64,000 nucleotides of DNA from Cololabis saira (taxonomy: Eukaryota > Chordata > Actinopteri > Beloniformes > Belonidae). The stretch is from NCBI RefSeq assembly GCF_033807715.1, contig NC_084607.1, positions 13,404,441 to 13,468,440 of the forward strand, in the 5' to 3' direction. This document shows, piece by piece, positions 1 to 14,469 of the stretch (its first letter is position 1; the number at the start of each line of letters is the position of its first letter). The notes under the pieces were generated by a model. The model was not told the DNA's origin. It did no database searches and was given only the letters and a program-made list of their open reading frames with translations. The position numbers and the translations under genes are program-made.

Positions 1-1306
1 TGTCCTCTCTTCTTATTTTATTTGTCTATTAGTAATCCGTGTAATTGTGTCCTTTTTCTGTGCTTTTGAGTGCGTTCTTAATTTGAGCCACATCAGAAAG
101 CATTAAATGGTTGCCTCATCACAGTGTTTTATTTACTTTTACATAAAAGCCCAACAAACGTTTTGCTTTCTTTTTTTTCTTTTGTTACACATGCACAAAC
201 AGTATTTATAAAGCATTATTATAATTGCGGCTATATTTTAGAATTAACAGGATGATTCCAGCAATTTTAACCTTGATGACAGTAAACATTTTGGTCCATT
301 GTATTGTCTTTTACTAACAACTATTTAAACAGTTTGGGCAAACAGTAATGTTGGTAATCTTTTAGGGTCAAAATGTAAACACTTTTGTCAGATTTGAGCC
401 TATAGCTGCTGCAGGTCTATAGCTAATATGTATGCCAAAAGGCTTGAATGAGTTCTTGAGATATTATAATGTAGACTCTAGCAATGAAAACATTAGTTCA
501 TTAAAGAATAATTACCTTTTACAGTATTTAAAAGTTATAATCAAAACATCTGTCAACTTAATTAAGATATACTCTAAGCATATCTAAATGCTATTAAAAC
601 AACATGATGTTAAAACAATAATCCCTGAAATAATCCCTGGAAATTAGCTAACATGGTTTTTTTACCCAACAATACATTATCAGTCCTATTTCAAATTCCA
701 AAGAGGTTTTTACAGTGTTATGCTTCTTTAAGTGACTTCATTGACAATTAAGGACTTATAACCTACGGTATATTCTTTTATCTTGTCTTCCCTGAAGTAA
801 CTGATATTTTCTTTTTTTATGGCTGTGTTTTAATATCCTGTTTCGCATTAATTTCCTCATTTGTGCCTATGCCACATTTCACGTTTTCTTCTTTTTGTAG
901 CATCTGTAAACAGGCCTGTCTAATGAAATCTGTTTCCATCATGGTCTGTATGCAGCTGTGTTGCTTTGACCCTCACCTTGACTCAGGTTGCCCAGGTAAC
1001 AGTCCCTGAAAGACTGTATTGTTTCTAATGGCTGACATGCTCTCTTACTTTTGGCTAAATGTTTATTTCATTCTGCTTATTAGATGCAGATATCCAGGAC
1101 AGATTTTTATCTTTCATTTCCGTTCGCTTTTTAGAATCCACACAAATCGGTAAACTAAACTGACATTGCCAAAATAAATTTGTGGCAAAGTGACAGGCTG
1201 AAGACAACCCTAAAATAAATTACTTCAAACATACATTCATGTACAAAGGGCTTGAAAAAAATGTTGGATACCAATCTGTCAGGTGAACATTTTGATATAC
1301 AGCTAA

Positions 1307-1466
<160 letters not shown>

Positions 1467-4400
1467 ATTAATGTGGTACATTGTTGTGTGATGTATCTGA
1501 CGAACATAAATATAAGCTAATAAATGTGTCTCAAAATTGAAAAAGAACAGCAACATTTTGTAAAGAGAGATGGGGACAGAACGAGATAAAACATTTTCAG
1601 GGCAAATTTGACTCGCCAACTGGAATAACCCTCAGCCTGGTACAAATTTCCAGCAAGCAGTGCAAAGTTATATAATTCATAGACCCAACGCGGATGGGCT
1701 GGGCACAACTGGCTGACATAAGCAGCAACAAAGATTTTCTCCCCGAAATAAGGAGCGACAACATGCTTTGAAATTTGAAGTGGACAAGGTATAGGCTTAA
1801 ATTCATAAATCAACGTTTCATTCGGTAATTCATATTGTACACCAACAAGCTAATCAGGTGATTACTTTTGTTTACAGTAACTTGATGTGATGAGGATAAA
1901 TTATTGTGATGCTATGGGAAGGCCTACAAAAACCTGAATAATCAGCATAGTTACATAGTAAATAAATACACCAGTATTAGCTTCAGATATATCAGCTAGG
2001 AGACAATAGAGAATCAGTGACTATGACGTCCTTGGTGGAATTTTTTCTCAGGGCCTCCATGAATATCATGGCTTTTTTTCCCTTCAGTTTATTTCTGATG
2101 AACTCACCAGTAAGGACAAAACGTGACCAAGAAATTATACTTGATCTCGGATGGATCCTAGTTGTTATCAAAGCACCACTCGTCCCCCGCTGGTTTTTTT
2201 CCCTTTCTATTTAGAGATTCTGTGAGAGCTGCCTCAATATTTAATGCACTGCATAAGCATCATCTACAAATGGTCCCAGACTTGCACGCAAACAAGATCC
2301 CTGCCTCCACTGACGAATGCACATACCTTATACACTGTACACTGTCAAATTAAAAAACACAGAAGGCATTCACTGATCTCATTCTTCTGATATAAACAGC
2401 TTTCCGAATTCATTTCTGCTCCAAATGCACTATTAAGCTCAAAGCTGTAATGTACAGATGCATAACTGTTACTCCATTCATCTGATTTTGTCTGTTTGTT
2501 TTGTTTTCCACACCTTTTGATATTTTGTTTGCTTCTGTTGCAGATATAATGTTTGACAGTGTTGAGATAAAATGGTCTAATATTTAGTTTTGTCATTCAA
2601 GTGTTTGGTGGTTATGAGATTGGTGTAGAAGTAAATTCACAGTTAGTCTGTTTTAGGGTGCATCAGTTTAAACATCCGTCAAAGTACAGAGTAAATCTAT
2701 ACAGAACTTTGAACCACAACTCTGCCAGTTATTTCTTATTTTAATATATAACCTTGTCCCAATTTCACATTATACACAGATTTTTCAACATGCAGACTTG
2801 AATCAAAAGCGAATGCTAAGATAAAGTGTAAATGAGCCTTCTAAGTAACACAGATTACAGGATTATCCCAAACAAAGGGCATTAGCCACACTCTGCAGCT
2901 TAAGGGATCATGGTGGCAGCTGTAACACGACAGGACAACAGAAGTCACAGCTCTTGTCAGCCATCCTCTAAGACTCTGTCGTATTCTTCGCTTAGCAGAC
3001 CACAAATACAAGATTTCTCAAATATTGCAGCTAGCTTTCTGGGTATGTGCCACTTTGATAAGATGATAGCAGACAATGTCAAAGGCTTGAAGACACGAAT
3101 GTGTTTTACAAGTGCTCGTAGTGCGGGCGCTATCCAGCGTGCTGAAAAGGGAGTGGCCTTCGGACGCGCTGCTTTAAGGCCACAGACGGCCGAGAAACAA
3201 CATAAACCCCGGCTTCATTCAGATATGTTTTCAATTTCTAAAGGTTTTGATCTCATTTATTATGTGAAACTAAATGTACACTAATTTAAATACCGTCGAT
3301 TATTAAAAATATGCCACGATTTGTCGTTTTTATTTTTTATTTTTTTTACTTGGCTTCTTTTTTAAAAGGCACGACTTGTGAGCTCTGCAGGCATTCATGA
3401 ACCGGAGCGCCTATTTGTTGAATAAACGTATTGAAACGACTAAACAAAAGAGCCACCCGTTCCTCCTCTTCTCTCTCGCACAGGCTATGGCAGCACTATG
3501 AATATTAATGTAAACAGTGGCGCTTTGTGTCGTGGTTAGAGGCTGCAGGTCTCTCCGGGAACAATGATTGTTACAGTTACCAACTCTAAGTCGAAAAACG
3601 CAATGACAGATCAAATCATGAAAACACCTATAGCATGTTTATAACGTTTATTCCCTTCAGGGTTAGTGGTCTTGTGTTAAAAAAGCTGTGTACCGAAGCT
3701 TTTAAATGGCGAATTACCAATATATATATTTTAAACGTGAATAATGCCTGAGAAAACATTGTATTTTAATTACCCTTGTAAAATTGTCTATCGATCGGTT
3801 TCCTGGTTACTGAATTTGTTCCATCAATATAGCCTTAAAAGATCTATATAAGAACAAATAAGTCCAATACTGCTGTCTTAAATGAGGGTGTCTGCCTTTT
3901 TTTGCCTTATAGCCGTCACATTTTTTTGCCCATAATTACATGTTGGACAACATTAAGCAATTCATAGCTCGCATAACTGCATTTAACGTTTCAACCTCGT
4001 TGATAACTTTGAACAAATAAAACATTGGCAGTTTTATTTTGGAGAATTCGCTTCTAACCTTTAAAACGTTCAGTCGGAGGGTGAAAAAAAGATAAATTCT
4101 GTGTTCACTGTTCAGTATGAGGCCAGTTTTAACTTCTGATCAAACCGCTGGTTTGCAGGATTGACTTCTTCTGTCCTTGTCCTTGAATTGTGTAAGTGCT
4201 TTTGAAAGGTTATCTGACTCCACGCTTTTATTTGCTTGGCACTGCGGTACAAGCATGAGGGACTGCGGACCATGTGCAGGGGAGTTCCTGCTGTCCTTGT
4301 GACTCTGTCTACGCCTGAAAGGAACAATAGATAACGGTATACGACAAATACATAATACAACTATGATTGAACATGTGTCAACTGGACAGTCCGAGTCAGT

Positions 4401-4948
4401 GATTTAAACCTGCACCAGTGACACTTTTGAAAACGATAGCCTTCTATGGCTAATTCAGATAACATGAGTGTGATCTTAGAATTAAGATCGTTGTTATATT
4501 CCGTATAGCTGTCTCACATCTTTTTTTTTTTTTTTGTGGGTGTTAATTTATGCCATCCACTATAATTACCGAACTAAACAGTCTAGACATTTTATAAGAG
4601 GTTAATATGATTCCATTCATACTAAATAATTTCCAAATTAAACCAGTACTTACTGGTTTCTGTAGTGGTGAAAATGAATTTTTAACGCACTTAATCGGTC
4701 AAATTCCAGTCGTGGCTGTTTTTCCACTTTTATTTCCTGTTTATTATTTGCTGTCTTTTTTTATATAATTATATGCACAAGGATTTGACCTTAATTGGTT
4801 TGTTTAAATAGCTAAACAGTGTGCATTCAAGCGCAGAGCATGTCAAGAGGGAAGGCAGAATGGGTCGTTTGAGGCTTCAAGGCCCTCGTTTGATGCTGGA
4901 GTCCGGCAGAGACACGCCCAACGCGGCCGAGCGGCGGCGCTGATTTAA

Positions 4949-5086
4949 GCCTGATTTATGGTTCCGCGTTAAATCGACGCAGAGCTTACGGTGTAGCCTA
5001 CGGCGTAGTGCACGCGGCGACGCGCACCGTGCCGCGCACCCTACGCCGTAGGCTCTACGTTGGTGTAACGCGGAACCATAAATCAT
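4949..5086. repeat. palindromic CpG-rich MITE, copy A
   Basis: A foldback repeat of about 138 bases. It opens with GCCTGATTTATGGTTCCGCG and closes with the inverse complement, CGCGGAACCATAAATCA. The inside is a series of short inverted blocks built on CTACGCCGTAGG and ACGCGGCGACGCG. Related copies lie at 13535-13698, 31321-31453 and 52122-52236. No coding potential, so it must be non-autonomous. The superfamily is not decided, because clear target duplications are not visible. Confidence 0.85.
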
Positions 5087-5996
5087 CATTTATCCGCGCT
5101 CGCATCTCTCCATCTCGCGGCCTTTACTGTACGCGATGTGATGCTACTTTGCGGAAAAAAAATGCGCTTAAAATGGAGATGTCCGAGGAGATCTCCATCC
5201 CATTGACTCGGTTGCATCGCAACCGAGAACCCTGAGGAATTTGGACTTTGTCTGATTCAATGCTAACCAGTGGATGCGTAATCCCCTCACTCCCCTCCCT
5301 CCCCACCAAACGGAGTGACTCGACCTTTTTTTTCTCCTTCCTTTTTTTTCTCTTCCTTTTGCCTTTTCTGCCTTGCTGGATGAGCCTCTCAGCCTCCGAG
5401 GCATCATGTTTTTGTCTCAACAAACCCTGTCTCCAACATCCTTGTGCACCACTAGGCAAAGTACTCCCTCCCCCTTCTTCCCCCTTCTGCACGCAACGCC
5501 TTTTATTGCTTTTCTTCCATCTATATAGTCCTGCGGAATTTCTAGGCTATAAGGATCGAATCCTCATCATTTACGAAATGCAGTCCGAGCTCCGACGTTT
5601 TATGCAGTAATAGTGACCGTATAGTGCTGCAATGTGAATCGTGTGCTGTCTAAAATGGCAGAATATAATGACTTTACTCAGAGCTAAGGATGACTGCAGC
5701 CGGCATGGCGCATCATACAGTGTTAGATTGCTAACTGCCAGTATCGATCTTTAATCTAATCAAATATGGCATGCCACATTGGACAAAAACACAGGACACT
5801 AATTTGCAAAGCTCCTCTAATCTTTTGACATGTGGGGAAACATGGGAGCTCTGTTTACATGTATATTGATCTCTACAGAAGAAAATCAAATATATTACCT
5901 GAATCTGTCAATGAATAAACGAATTCAACACAGGACTGAAATACAACAGCTACAACGTCCCCCTCTTAAATATAAGAGAAATAGAGTCATACGTAC

Positions 5997-6005
5997 AGTA
6001 ACCAT
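5997..6005 (-). CDS. elavl3: putative elavl3 first coding exon (Met-Val-Thr)
   Basis: On the minus strand an ATG in strong context (A at -3, G at +4) is followed by GTT ACT and then a good donor, GTACGT. Vertebrate ELAVL3 and ELAVL4 begin with a three-codon first coding exon (MVT in ELAVL3, MVM in ELAVL4) spliced in phase 0 to an exon starting IISTME or similar. The third codon fits ELAVL3. ELAVL3 (HuC) is a neuronal protein that binds AU-rich elements and regulates splicing and mRNA stability. Support comes from the CCAAT and TATA elements about 400 bases upstream and from linkage: human ELAVL3 lies near DOCK6 and KANK2 on 19p13.2. Nine coding bases cannot prove identity, and exon 2 is not in the window. 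Confidence 0.5.
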
Positions 6006-6405
6006 TCTTGACGTAGAATGAAAAAAATCTAGGTCCTTCTTTGCACTGATCTTGAAGCTGAAGGCTGAGTCTCTCAGTGGTCTTAGGCCTTTATATTATT
6101 TGGCCTTTATGTGATGTTAGGAGTCAAAATGAAAATAAAAAAAAAATAAAAAAAGGAAAAAAAAATACAATCTTCGCCAAGGGATCTCAGCCCTCTGAGA
6201 TTGTAGGTGTCCTCTATAGGATGAAATTGAGGAGAAAGGAGTTTTCTACTGGATGATGATGAGGGAGAGCGTTCTCTCCGAGTGCGTGGGCGATGGTTCA
6301 GAAAAAAGAGAAGCAGTGATCCTCGGCAGGGTGTGTCCAGGGGAGGGTGTTCTGGTTCTGCTGTTTTTGTGTGTAATTCCTTGCTCCTCTCACAGTCTCC
6401 TTCTG
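6006..6405 (-). other. elavl3: putative elavl3 5' untranslated region
   Basis: About 400 bases between the inferred start site and the ATG at 6005, read on the minus strand. It contains a pyrimidine-rich T-tract just before the ATG and purine-rich GAGAG stretches. A minus-strand open frame crosses part of it (6107-6457) but looks like low-complexity 5' UTR, not a gene. Confidence 0.4.
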
Positions 6406-6470
6406 TGCCTCTGCTGCAATGTTCTTCTTTTATGCATCCTCCTGGCTGGGAGAGCACGCTGCTGATTGGC
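6406..6470 (-). promoter_or_regulatory. elavl3: CCAAT/TATA promoter, minus strand
   Basis: Read on the minus strand, AGCCAATCAGCAG (CCAAT box at 6469-6465) is followed about 32 bases later by GCATAAAAG (TATA-like, 6433-6428), predicting transcription from about 6400 towards lower coordinates. The spacing is normal for a vertebrate TATA promoter. It points at the putative elavl3 first exon. There is no convincing plus-strand gene to which this promoter could otherwise belong. Confidence 0.5.
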
Positions 6471-9400
6471 TAATTGTGCAGGGAGGGTACTACATGGCAG
6501 CCATTGCAATGTGCTCTTCTCCCATTATCCCCTTCAGGAGAGATCACCAAGAGTCCTCCCCCTCTTCCCTCTTCCATCCCTGCCCTTCCATCTCTCCACT
6601 CCCTCCTTCTCGCTGCCCTTCCTTTCTTCCTGCCCTCCTCTTCACACACATGGAGGGCAGAGTGAATAGGGGCTCCACCTGCACTTTCAGAACAGATGGG
6701 TGCAGCAGAAGACAGTGCACTAGCCTTTCACTTTCCCCACATTTTGGACTGCATTCTGCCTTTGCACAGCCCCCTTCCTTTCTCTGTTATTCTTCATTTA
6801 GGCCTGCCCAAAACTATAGCAAACAACTAGCCTTCATAGGCTTTTGTCTATGGGAATGAAAGCTGTAAGGAGTGTGTGTCACTACACTTTGATTCTCATT
6901 TTTGGTCTAATAATCAATAAAAGCAATGAATGGAGAATAAATAATATGAAATGATTGAGCACAAACTGTGGCTAAAAACAAAACATTACATTCATACTAT
7001 GACAAATAAGACGATTTCTTGGCCTCCAGATGGTTAGCTATAGGGTCAGGTGTAGACATAGGAATACAAAATTAGATACCCCCTGAATTAATTAATGTCC
7101 ATTCACAGAATAGTTGTAGAAGGTACATTTCTAGCTCTGATCAAGCGGTGCCAGATTATCTGTATTCTTTGCTTTATGAAAAGAAACATAGTAGGTACTG
7201 TTTTTCTTTTTTTATTTCTTTAAAATAAATCTTTTTGTTTCTTAGATTACGATTGCAGGACACCTTTCTTGAGGAGTTCCCAGCCCTCTCTGCCCACCCC
7301 CTGCTGTTCTCTTCCATATTCCTGGCCGTGCGGTGAGTGCTCACTGAGACATGCTGTTTGGACTCATCTATAATGTATCCCCTGCCCCGGGACATCATGT
7401 GTGACAAATGACCTATTTTTGTGTAGACCCCCATAGGGCCTTGACCTGAGGGGGGGTGGGAGTGTGCATAAATCAGTGCATGTTTGTTTATTTGTGTATT
7501 TCCATTTATTTGAGGAAGTGAGACAGTGAAAGAAGATTTGTGATTTGTATAGTAGTTTATGTTTTCTATGTATTTTATCAGATTTGATGAGTATAACAGG
7601 GGTGCAAATATGGTCACTTACTCTGCTTAGCTCTCTTAAACTGACCTTGAGGAATCCTCAGATGCCTCTGGCTGTGAAGAATGATTTCGCAAGGGAAAAA
7701 TATAGTTTGAACTGGCCACTTGCCCTCGGTTTACATGTGGGATGGTTCTTAGTCTAAACTAATGTAAAGATAGAAAGTAAACAACGCAAGTAACTAATTC
7801 CCTCACTGCTTCCTTTACCCTTCTCTCTTCAGTCCCTCCTTCCAAATGTCTTTTGTATATCCGCCTTTCCTTTCTGTCATTGTCCTGCAGCTCTCTTCCA
7901 GTCAGCTTCAGAACATGGGCTCTGTCTGATATTTTACATAATTGCCTTACATAAGTAGCAAGCTTGGCTCAGAGCTTGGATGATATTAGTAGAGATGAAT
8001 ATTGCATGAGGAAAGCACTCGTTAAGCGTTAATAAGAGGATAGAGATGGAGCCCCACTGTCAGTCTGCCTTAACCCCGCCCCCACTGCTCTGACAAGCAG
8101 TGACTCAACTCAGCCTGGATGCACTGATGCCCTTGAGTCAGTTTGCTAGTGAGGGAGGACAAGTGTGTGTCTATTAGTGTAAGTTCACACGTCTGCATGT
8201 GTATCTATGCATGTGTGTCTTACGGTGTGTATGGACCTCTGAGTGGAGATGGCCAGATTCACTCATTAGGTGCTTGTGTTTTTTCTGTCTTTGTTTGCTG
8301 AATAAAAGTGGCTCTTGTGATACAAAGGGAACCAGGTCTGTGAACTGACTGCAGCCCCACTTACAGTTCACACTTAATGTGAATAAATGGGCTTAATTGT
8401 AGCCCCTCATTACCGCCCTGGCTAGTAGCATGGCAGCTGAATCTTCCATGTGCATAAGAGGGCATTTAAAGCATCTATTGTATGTCACTGAATAACTGAA
8501 TTGAGCATTAGTTTTGCTTAAAAGCCTCTTTCATTATTTTCTTATAGTTAAGGATCCCTACACTAGTGGTGATTAGGAGTCTAGCAGTGTCGCTTTTGTC
8601 TTGGCATATCATGGAATGCACCTTGATGTCAGAGAAATTAACAAAATTAGCAAGCAGATTTTTAAGCCCATTAACACAGGGGAAATGATGCAAAACTGAA
8701 TCATCTTTGACTTTCACTTCACTCTATGAAACACCACTGGAACATCAATAACACGCCATTATATAGGTGACAAAATATAATGTATGACAGATAGCAATGT
8801 GAATTATTAAAACCTTGAATATTTGAATTCCTTAGCCTGGGCTTCTCTTTTTCTCATCACTATCTTTCTTGTAGTATTACATCAAAATGATTGCCTGTTG
8901 CCATTGCCCTGCAGTAAGGTAGTGGGCTCGTCTATGCGTGAGAAGGGGAGAGACTGGGAGAGTGAGATAGGGACTCTATGACAGTGTATCTGGGGGATTG
9001 GGAGGATGATTCAGCCTCAGGTCTGGTTAATTCAGTGGTCTCTCCACCAGGCCTGGCTCTTGGCAGTTTAGGGTTTTGTGGCAGCAGCAGTGAAACACTT
9101 ACTGATTTCAGGAAAGGTTCCAAAAATAAATTAGCCTCTTTTTAAAAGGACATTTGTTGATAGTGGCAAATGGCCTAATTCAACCCTTTATGTATTATTT
9201 GGCAATTTTCTTGTGATCTCCCTCATGGGTTCACTCTCACTTTTTTCTCATTCTCTCTGCTCTCTTTCTCTACATTATTCTCTCCCTCTGTCTGTCTGGA
9301 TGCGTTGTCTCTGGGCTATTATTAGAGTAGACAGGCTGGTGGGAGGAAGTCTCTGAAGTAGATGCTCTTGTCATTTTTGTTTTTTATTTATGTATGATAT

Positions 9401-12400
9401 TCTGCTTTCCATGTGCCTGTTTAATTTTCTGTGTATTATATATACACCTTTTTGTTGCTTTGTATTAATTGTAGGACAGGGTTTTTGTTAATATTGTGAG
9501 CAATCATACACTTGCTGATCTATGTGTGTTACTCAGAGGATTCTCTTTGTCAGAACTTATCACTGTCTGTGTGTATCTTCATCTTGTTTTTAAGGTTGGG
9601 TTAAACGGGGCTAACGTCTTTCGCTGAGACCATGTCTTACTCTAAACCTTTTTAAATATAAAGCTGTGGTTATTAATCTTTCATTTTGTCGTGTCTGAGT
9701 TGGTATCAAGGGAGGGACCTTAAACACACAAAGCTCTTAGACATTCTCTCCGTTTTTTTCCTATCTTCTTATCCTGGAGCTTTCTTGCTATTTGACACGG
9801 AAGAAAAATTATACACGTGACATACATGAAACAATCAAGAAAGGTGCCACTATGTCTGTAATGTTGAACAAAGCTGTTTTTAGCTTCACTTACAGTATAA
9901 AAGCCTTAACCCATGAAAAGTAGACAATATACAGCTCATAACCCGTCCCAATCTCTATTGCACTTATAGGGATTTTATATACAATTATATATTTTTGTTT
10001 TTTATACAGGAAAAGTAATTGATTATTAAACACATAAGACAGGCTCTCACTCTCAGTATCGAATATTCTAATATATCCTATTAAACAGCTCACTGGGTTA
10101 GCTATCGTTGTCCATTTTCTCCCCTTCTATCCTTCTTTTTTCCTCCTCTCCTCTTTCAGTCTCTAGCACATACTCCCTGTAGTCCAGATTTCTACCCTCA
10201 TGGCTCTTCCTCTTTCCAGTAACAGGAGACTTGAAATCAATAGCGCATTAGTCTGGCCGGAAACTCTTGTGGAATTAAATATGAATGACTGAGATTGCAG
10301 CTCTACCTGCTGCTGAGCGAAACGCGTCATGGCTCTTGGGGATGTTTTTTTTTTTTTTTCTTTTCCCTTCTTCTTCGTAAACAGCCTGGCCATTTTGTGC
10401 TGTACCTACATCTTACTAGAGCACTTGGCTACTTAATTTTGCTCACAATCCATGAGCAGCACTGTGGATATCACAAAGTATTGTTTGAGGTTTTCATTTT
10501 TTTTAATCTGCACTAGTCAGATAGCATAATTTGATAGAGCAAATGGAATCACAGACGTCAGCAAGCCGCGACAGCTGAAGAGTAAACCAGCCACACCCAT
10601 CTTCCAAACACAGCAGCAGCCCCATTTGAATATGATAGAGCTCTTGCTATTAACAGATTGAATCTTACTTTTTCAGCATTTTCAACGCATATAACTTGAT
10701 CTTTCCCTTTTATTAAGCTTTCAAATGTACTGCAATACCGTAATACTTTAACTTCTTCAATCCAAATGTTTGTTTCTTATTTGTCCATCACTTTGTTGAT
10801 TCACAGTGTAAAGGGGAACAGTTTCTTTTAGCATGCTTTTTGGGTTAAAAAGCATAATTTGCCTAATATCTGAAGAGTGCTGGATGATGGGAGGAAGGTA
10901 ACACGAGACAAAAAGCTACTGTGCTTCTGGGAATTGATAAAGGCTCAGACACCAGTAAGCTAATACCCACAGATGATATAGAAGTAGATATATTTGTGAG
11001 CTATATTTCACCCCATCAGAGATGAAACGGTTTGTGACAGATGGAGTGATATTGTTCCCCTGTATGGCCCATAAGTAAGGCCCCTCCTGCTTTCCCTCCC
11101 TGACAGATGTAGGGGGAGGACCACAGTGCACTTTTCTTTCTTTCGATTGATTTGGGTGCTTGAACCCCTTAGGGAATGGAGGTTGATGGTGCAATAGGGT
11201 ATGGGGGTGTAGGTAATGTGATTTTTGGTTTAGTCATTTCCTGCAGTGCAAAACCCATAAAAAGAATCCAATTTAAGTTCTGTAAAGAATTATTAAACAT
11301 AGTATTTTCATATATTTCCACATCTTCAAACATGTGAGTATAATCATAGCACTATATTCCCTCACATACACTGACTAGAGCTAGAAGGGGTTGTTTTCAT
11401 AAATCTTGGTTGGTTACTGACGGGGCACCCATGCATTTAATATAGACAGATATTGTGGCTGCTCATTCTTGCCAGGAGAAGCTCAATTGATTCAAGGCAG
11501 TTTATTGGTGATAGAAATACATTCCCTTTGTCTAATTATCTCGATCTAATTTTTAGCTACTGGTCATGTGGTTGACTACTGAGAGATACAGCTTTATGAG
11601 TTTTGGAGCAAGTAGGCCAATACTGACTGATTCAGCACTGATTAATATTAACTCCCCTTCCCACCATGACTGTTGGATCATCATTAGGAGACTTAACAGC
11701 TGTCTTATAGCAGATGTGTCCTGTTGCTGCACCATACTCTCTGCCCCCCCTGGGGGAGGGGGTGTCAAGATAGGGGTGGAGGTTGAAGCAGATATTTTCC
11801 CTAAAAAAAGCTACATGTTGATGCTTTGAGAGAAATAAAGAAATGAGCATCGTGCTTTTTATAGGATGGGATGGAGATTAGACCTTGCTGCATTGGTAAC
11901 AAATTTCAAACCGGTGTCTTATAGCAAGATATCTTTTTTTTAAAGAAATGTTTTCCATATTTATACTTAAAAAATCAATAAAGTATAAATTTGACCTTTC
12001 CTTTAAAGTTTTGTTCCTTCAACTGGTGCCAGGGATAAAGCTCCCTGTTAAGAAAAAAAGTGAAATGGTTAATGATTTTAATAGGACTCCCTGGTGATGT
12101 GGGATAGAGCGAGGACGTGCCCTGGCCAGGGGCGCGTGGCAGCGGAGCAGGTGGATGACGGGCAGCTGAGGAGTGTGCTCTGGGGAAGGAGGGGCCTCCA
12201 TTTTGGAGGACTCTTGGGGTTGAGAGAAACCCTGAAAAAAAGGCAACCCCATCTGGAAATGAGGTGGGGGCTCTGGTGTGAAAGAGATCTAGTGGGTGGT
12301 GTCTGACACTTTCTCTTTTGTTCTTTGGTAAAACAGCAGCGATGGTGGTGGTGGTGGTGGGGGCTCTCGCTGATGTGGGGGCTGGGCACGCAAACAATAG

Positions 12401-14100
12401 TGCCGATCTAGGATTTGAAAAGCTTCAATGAACAGAAAGGCAAGAAAGCAAGCAGGGAAGGTGTGGACATAGGGATAAAGCAGACACGGGTTTAGCCCAC
12501 TTTCAACAAGAGAAGGGTGTTGGACAACACAGTCCTTCCCCTCAGTAAATCATGTTAAAAATATTTCTTCATATTTGTTTAATAGTATTTGCAATGTATA
12601 TGTGAATACTGGGAGAAGAACATCACGTCTTTTATTAAGAAAATATTGAAAACACTATTTTTCAATAAATCCTTATTTGCTGATTGTGAGCAAAGAGAAA
12701 GAAAGATGCCTTTTGGTCATGTAGTGGAAGCATGCCTATATAGGAGGGAGATGGAGAGTGTGAGCTTCATTTATTTTCATTAGCAGTTTCTGCGGGCCAG
12801 ACCCATGCCTGCTGTGAGCTCTGATGCATCTCTGAGTGCTGTTCCATGCATAAACATATATCCCAGAGACATCTGTCTATGCTCAGCTACAGCCAAGCCT
12901 CTGTCATGCAAGGTTAATTTTTCCCCCCCTATCTACCCTCTCTGTTTTTCCACATCTCTCCCATACAATTCATGCCATTCATCAGCCATTTCACAGAGGA
13001 CAGCCAAGTACCTGCAGCAGCTCTCCAGGGTGCTGAATAGGATGACTGTGAGGTAGACGGAGGGGGGAGGGGGGTACCAGGGTTGGGCTGCAGCATTCTG
13101 AGAGGCTATAACATTTCCCCATAGGAGACATGTGGTTTGGAGTGATGGCCAGCAGGAAGGAGTGAGATGTAGACCTGCCATTATCATAAACTGACAAGTC
13201 CTTCATTAGATTGAAGAGTCACTGACAGTGTCATTTCTTATTTGCTCAAAAGGGACAGAGACAAGGCCCTGTCAAGTATGTACGCCATGTCTTATTCACT
13301 GTCTGTATTCATTTACCTTTTTTTCTTTAAAAATAAGAATGCACCAACGAGCTGCCTGGTATAAAACCAAGGGACATTAGACATTAGATGAGATCCAGTA
13401 AATAAAACCATCCAGGAAAAGTCAACTGTGAAATCAAACCCTTAAACAATCAATGATGAGACAAAGCGTTCGTTTGCCCCCTAATCAAGGTAAAGAGCTC
13501 CACCTGCTGGCCAAGTCTTGTCATGACACGCTTCGCCTGAATTATGGTTCCGAGTTAAATCGACGCAGAGCCTTCCCCGTAGAGTATGACGTAGCCTACG
13601 GCGTAGGGTACGCGGCGACGCGCGACGTACGGTGTGCGTCTCCGCGTACCCTACGCCGTAGGCTCTGCGTTGGTGTAACGCGGAACCATAAATCAGCCTT
13701 TAGTCGACAAATTAGAGCGGGCATGCCTCGGGGCATTTGTATGTTAAATTTCTCTTCCAACAGTATTAAGCGTAACATCCTTCATTATCACAGCCATTTT
13801 TAAATTGAATCGTCGGTAACAAAAACACAACAGCACAAAACTTTGTTTTTTTCCTCATTTAATCTAATAAATGAAAGTCGCGTCCTCAAAGACGAGACAT
13901 AAGATATGTGAGAGTATATATAATGAAACGTCGTTTGTTCGCTTCCTATATTTCATGAAGAACTGAAACTATCGAAACTTAAACCGAGGTAGATATGCGT
14001 CATTGCCAGAGCACTGTAAACCGGTCAGGTGAGATTTCTCCCTGAGCAGATGGTGGACATGACAACTCTCTTGAAGATTTGTCAAACTAGCGCGGAGGAA
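6471..14100. other. intergenic region, elavl3 side to transposon nest
   Basis: I find no supportable gene in this 7.6-kb stretch. It is AT-rich unique-looking DNA with short poly-T tracts (for example 10346-10360) and CA/TG-rich patches (8160-8240). A GC-rich stretch at 12090-12400 has a GGT/CCA trinucleotide run that mimics poly-His. An exon-like segment at about 7260-7333 (bounded by TTGCAG and GTGAGT) has an open frame, but its protein resembles nothing I know. The region separates two divergent promoters, so it may hold enhancers for elavl3 or dock6; that is inference. Confidence 0.6.
13535..13698. repeat. palindromic CpG-rich MITE, copy B
   Basis: Second copy of the foldback family seen at 4949-5086. 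It opens with GCCTGAATTATGGTTCCGAG and ends with CGCGGAACCATAAATCAGCC. The internal CTACGCCGTAGG blocks are intact, with CpG-rich central repeats (GCGACGCGCGACG). It is slightly longer than copy A. Confidence 0.85.
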
Positions 14101-14318
14101 TGTGAAACCGGAAATGAAGCGAACATTCCCTTTCAAATCAAAATCAGAATCAGAATCAGGTTTAGAATCAGGGAATTTGACTCCGGTTATTTCCCTCACT
14201 GTGCAGTAAATTTACAAATGACAGCTCTTATTAACATATATACAATTAAAAAAAAGAAAAGGGAAAGGTGCAGCAGTATGAGGTAGACATGGTTATTGAA
14301 AGGTGCATTGTTACAGCA

Positions 14319-14469
<151 letters not shown>

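Noticed and set aside
5124..5492. Minus-strand open frame of 122 codons rich in Lys and Arg
   Set aside because: Low complexity from a TTTTCTC-rich tract, no family resemblance, no promoter or splice context.
7260..7333. Exon-like segment between TTGCAG and GTGAGT with an open plus-strand frame
   Set aside because: The 25 or so residues match nothing I know, no partner exons were found, and chance AG...GT pairs are frequent in this length of DNA.
12078..12397. Minus-strand frames with poly-His and poly-Thr
   Set aside because: Caused by a GGT/CCA trinucleotide run in a GC-rich stretch; frames overlap each other and show no conserved motif.
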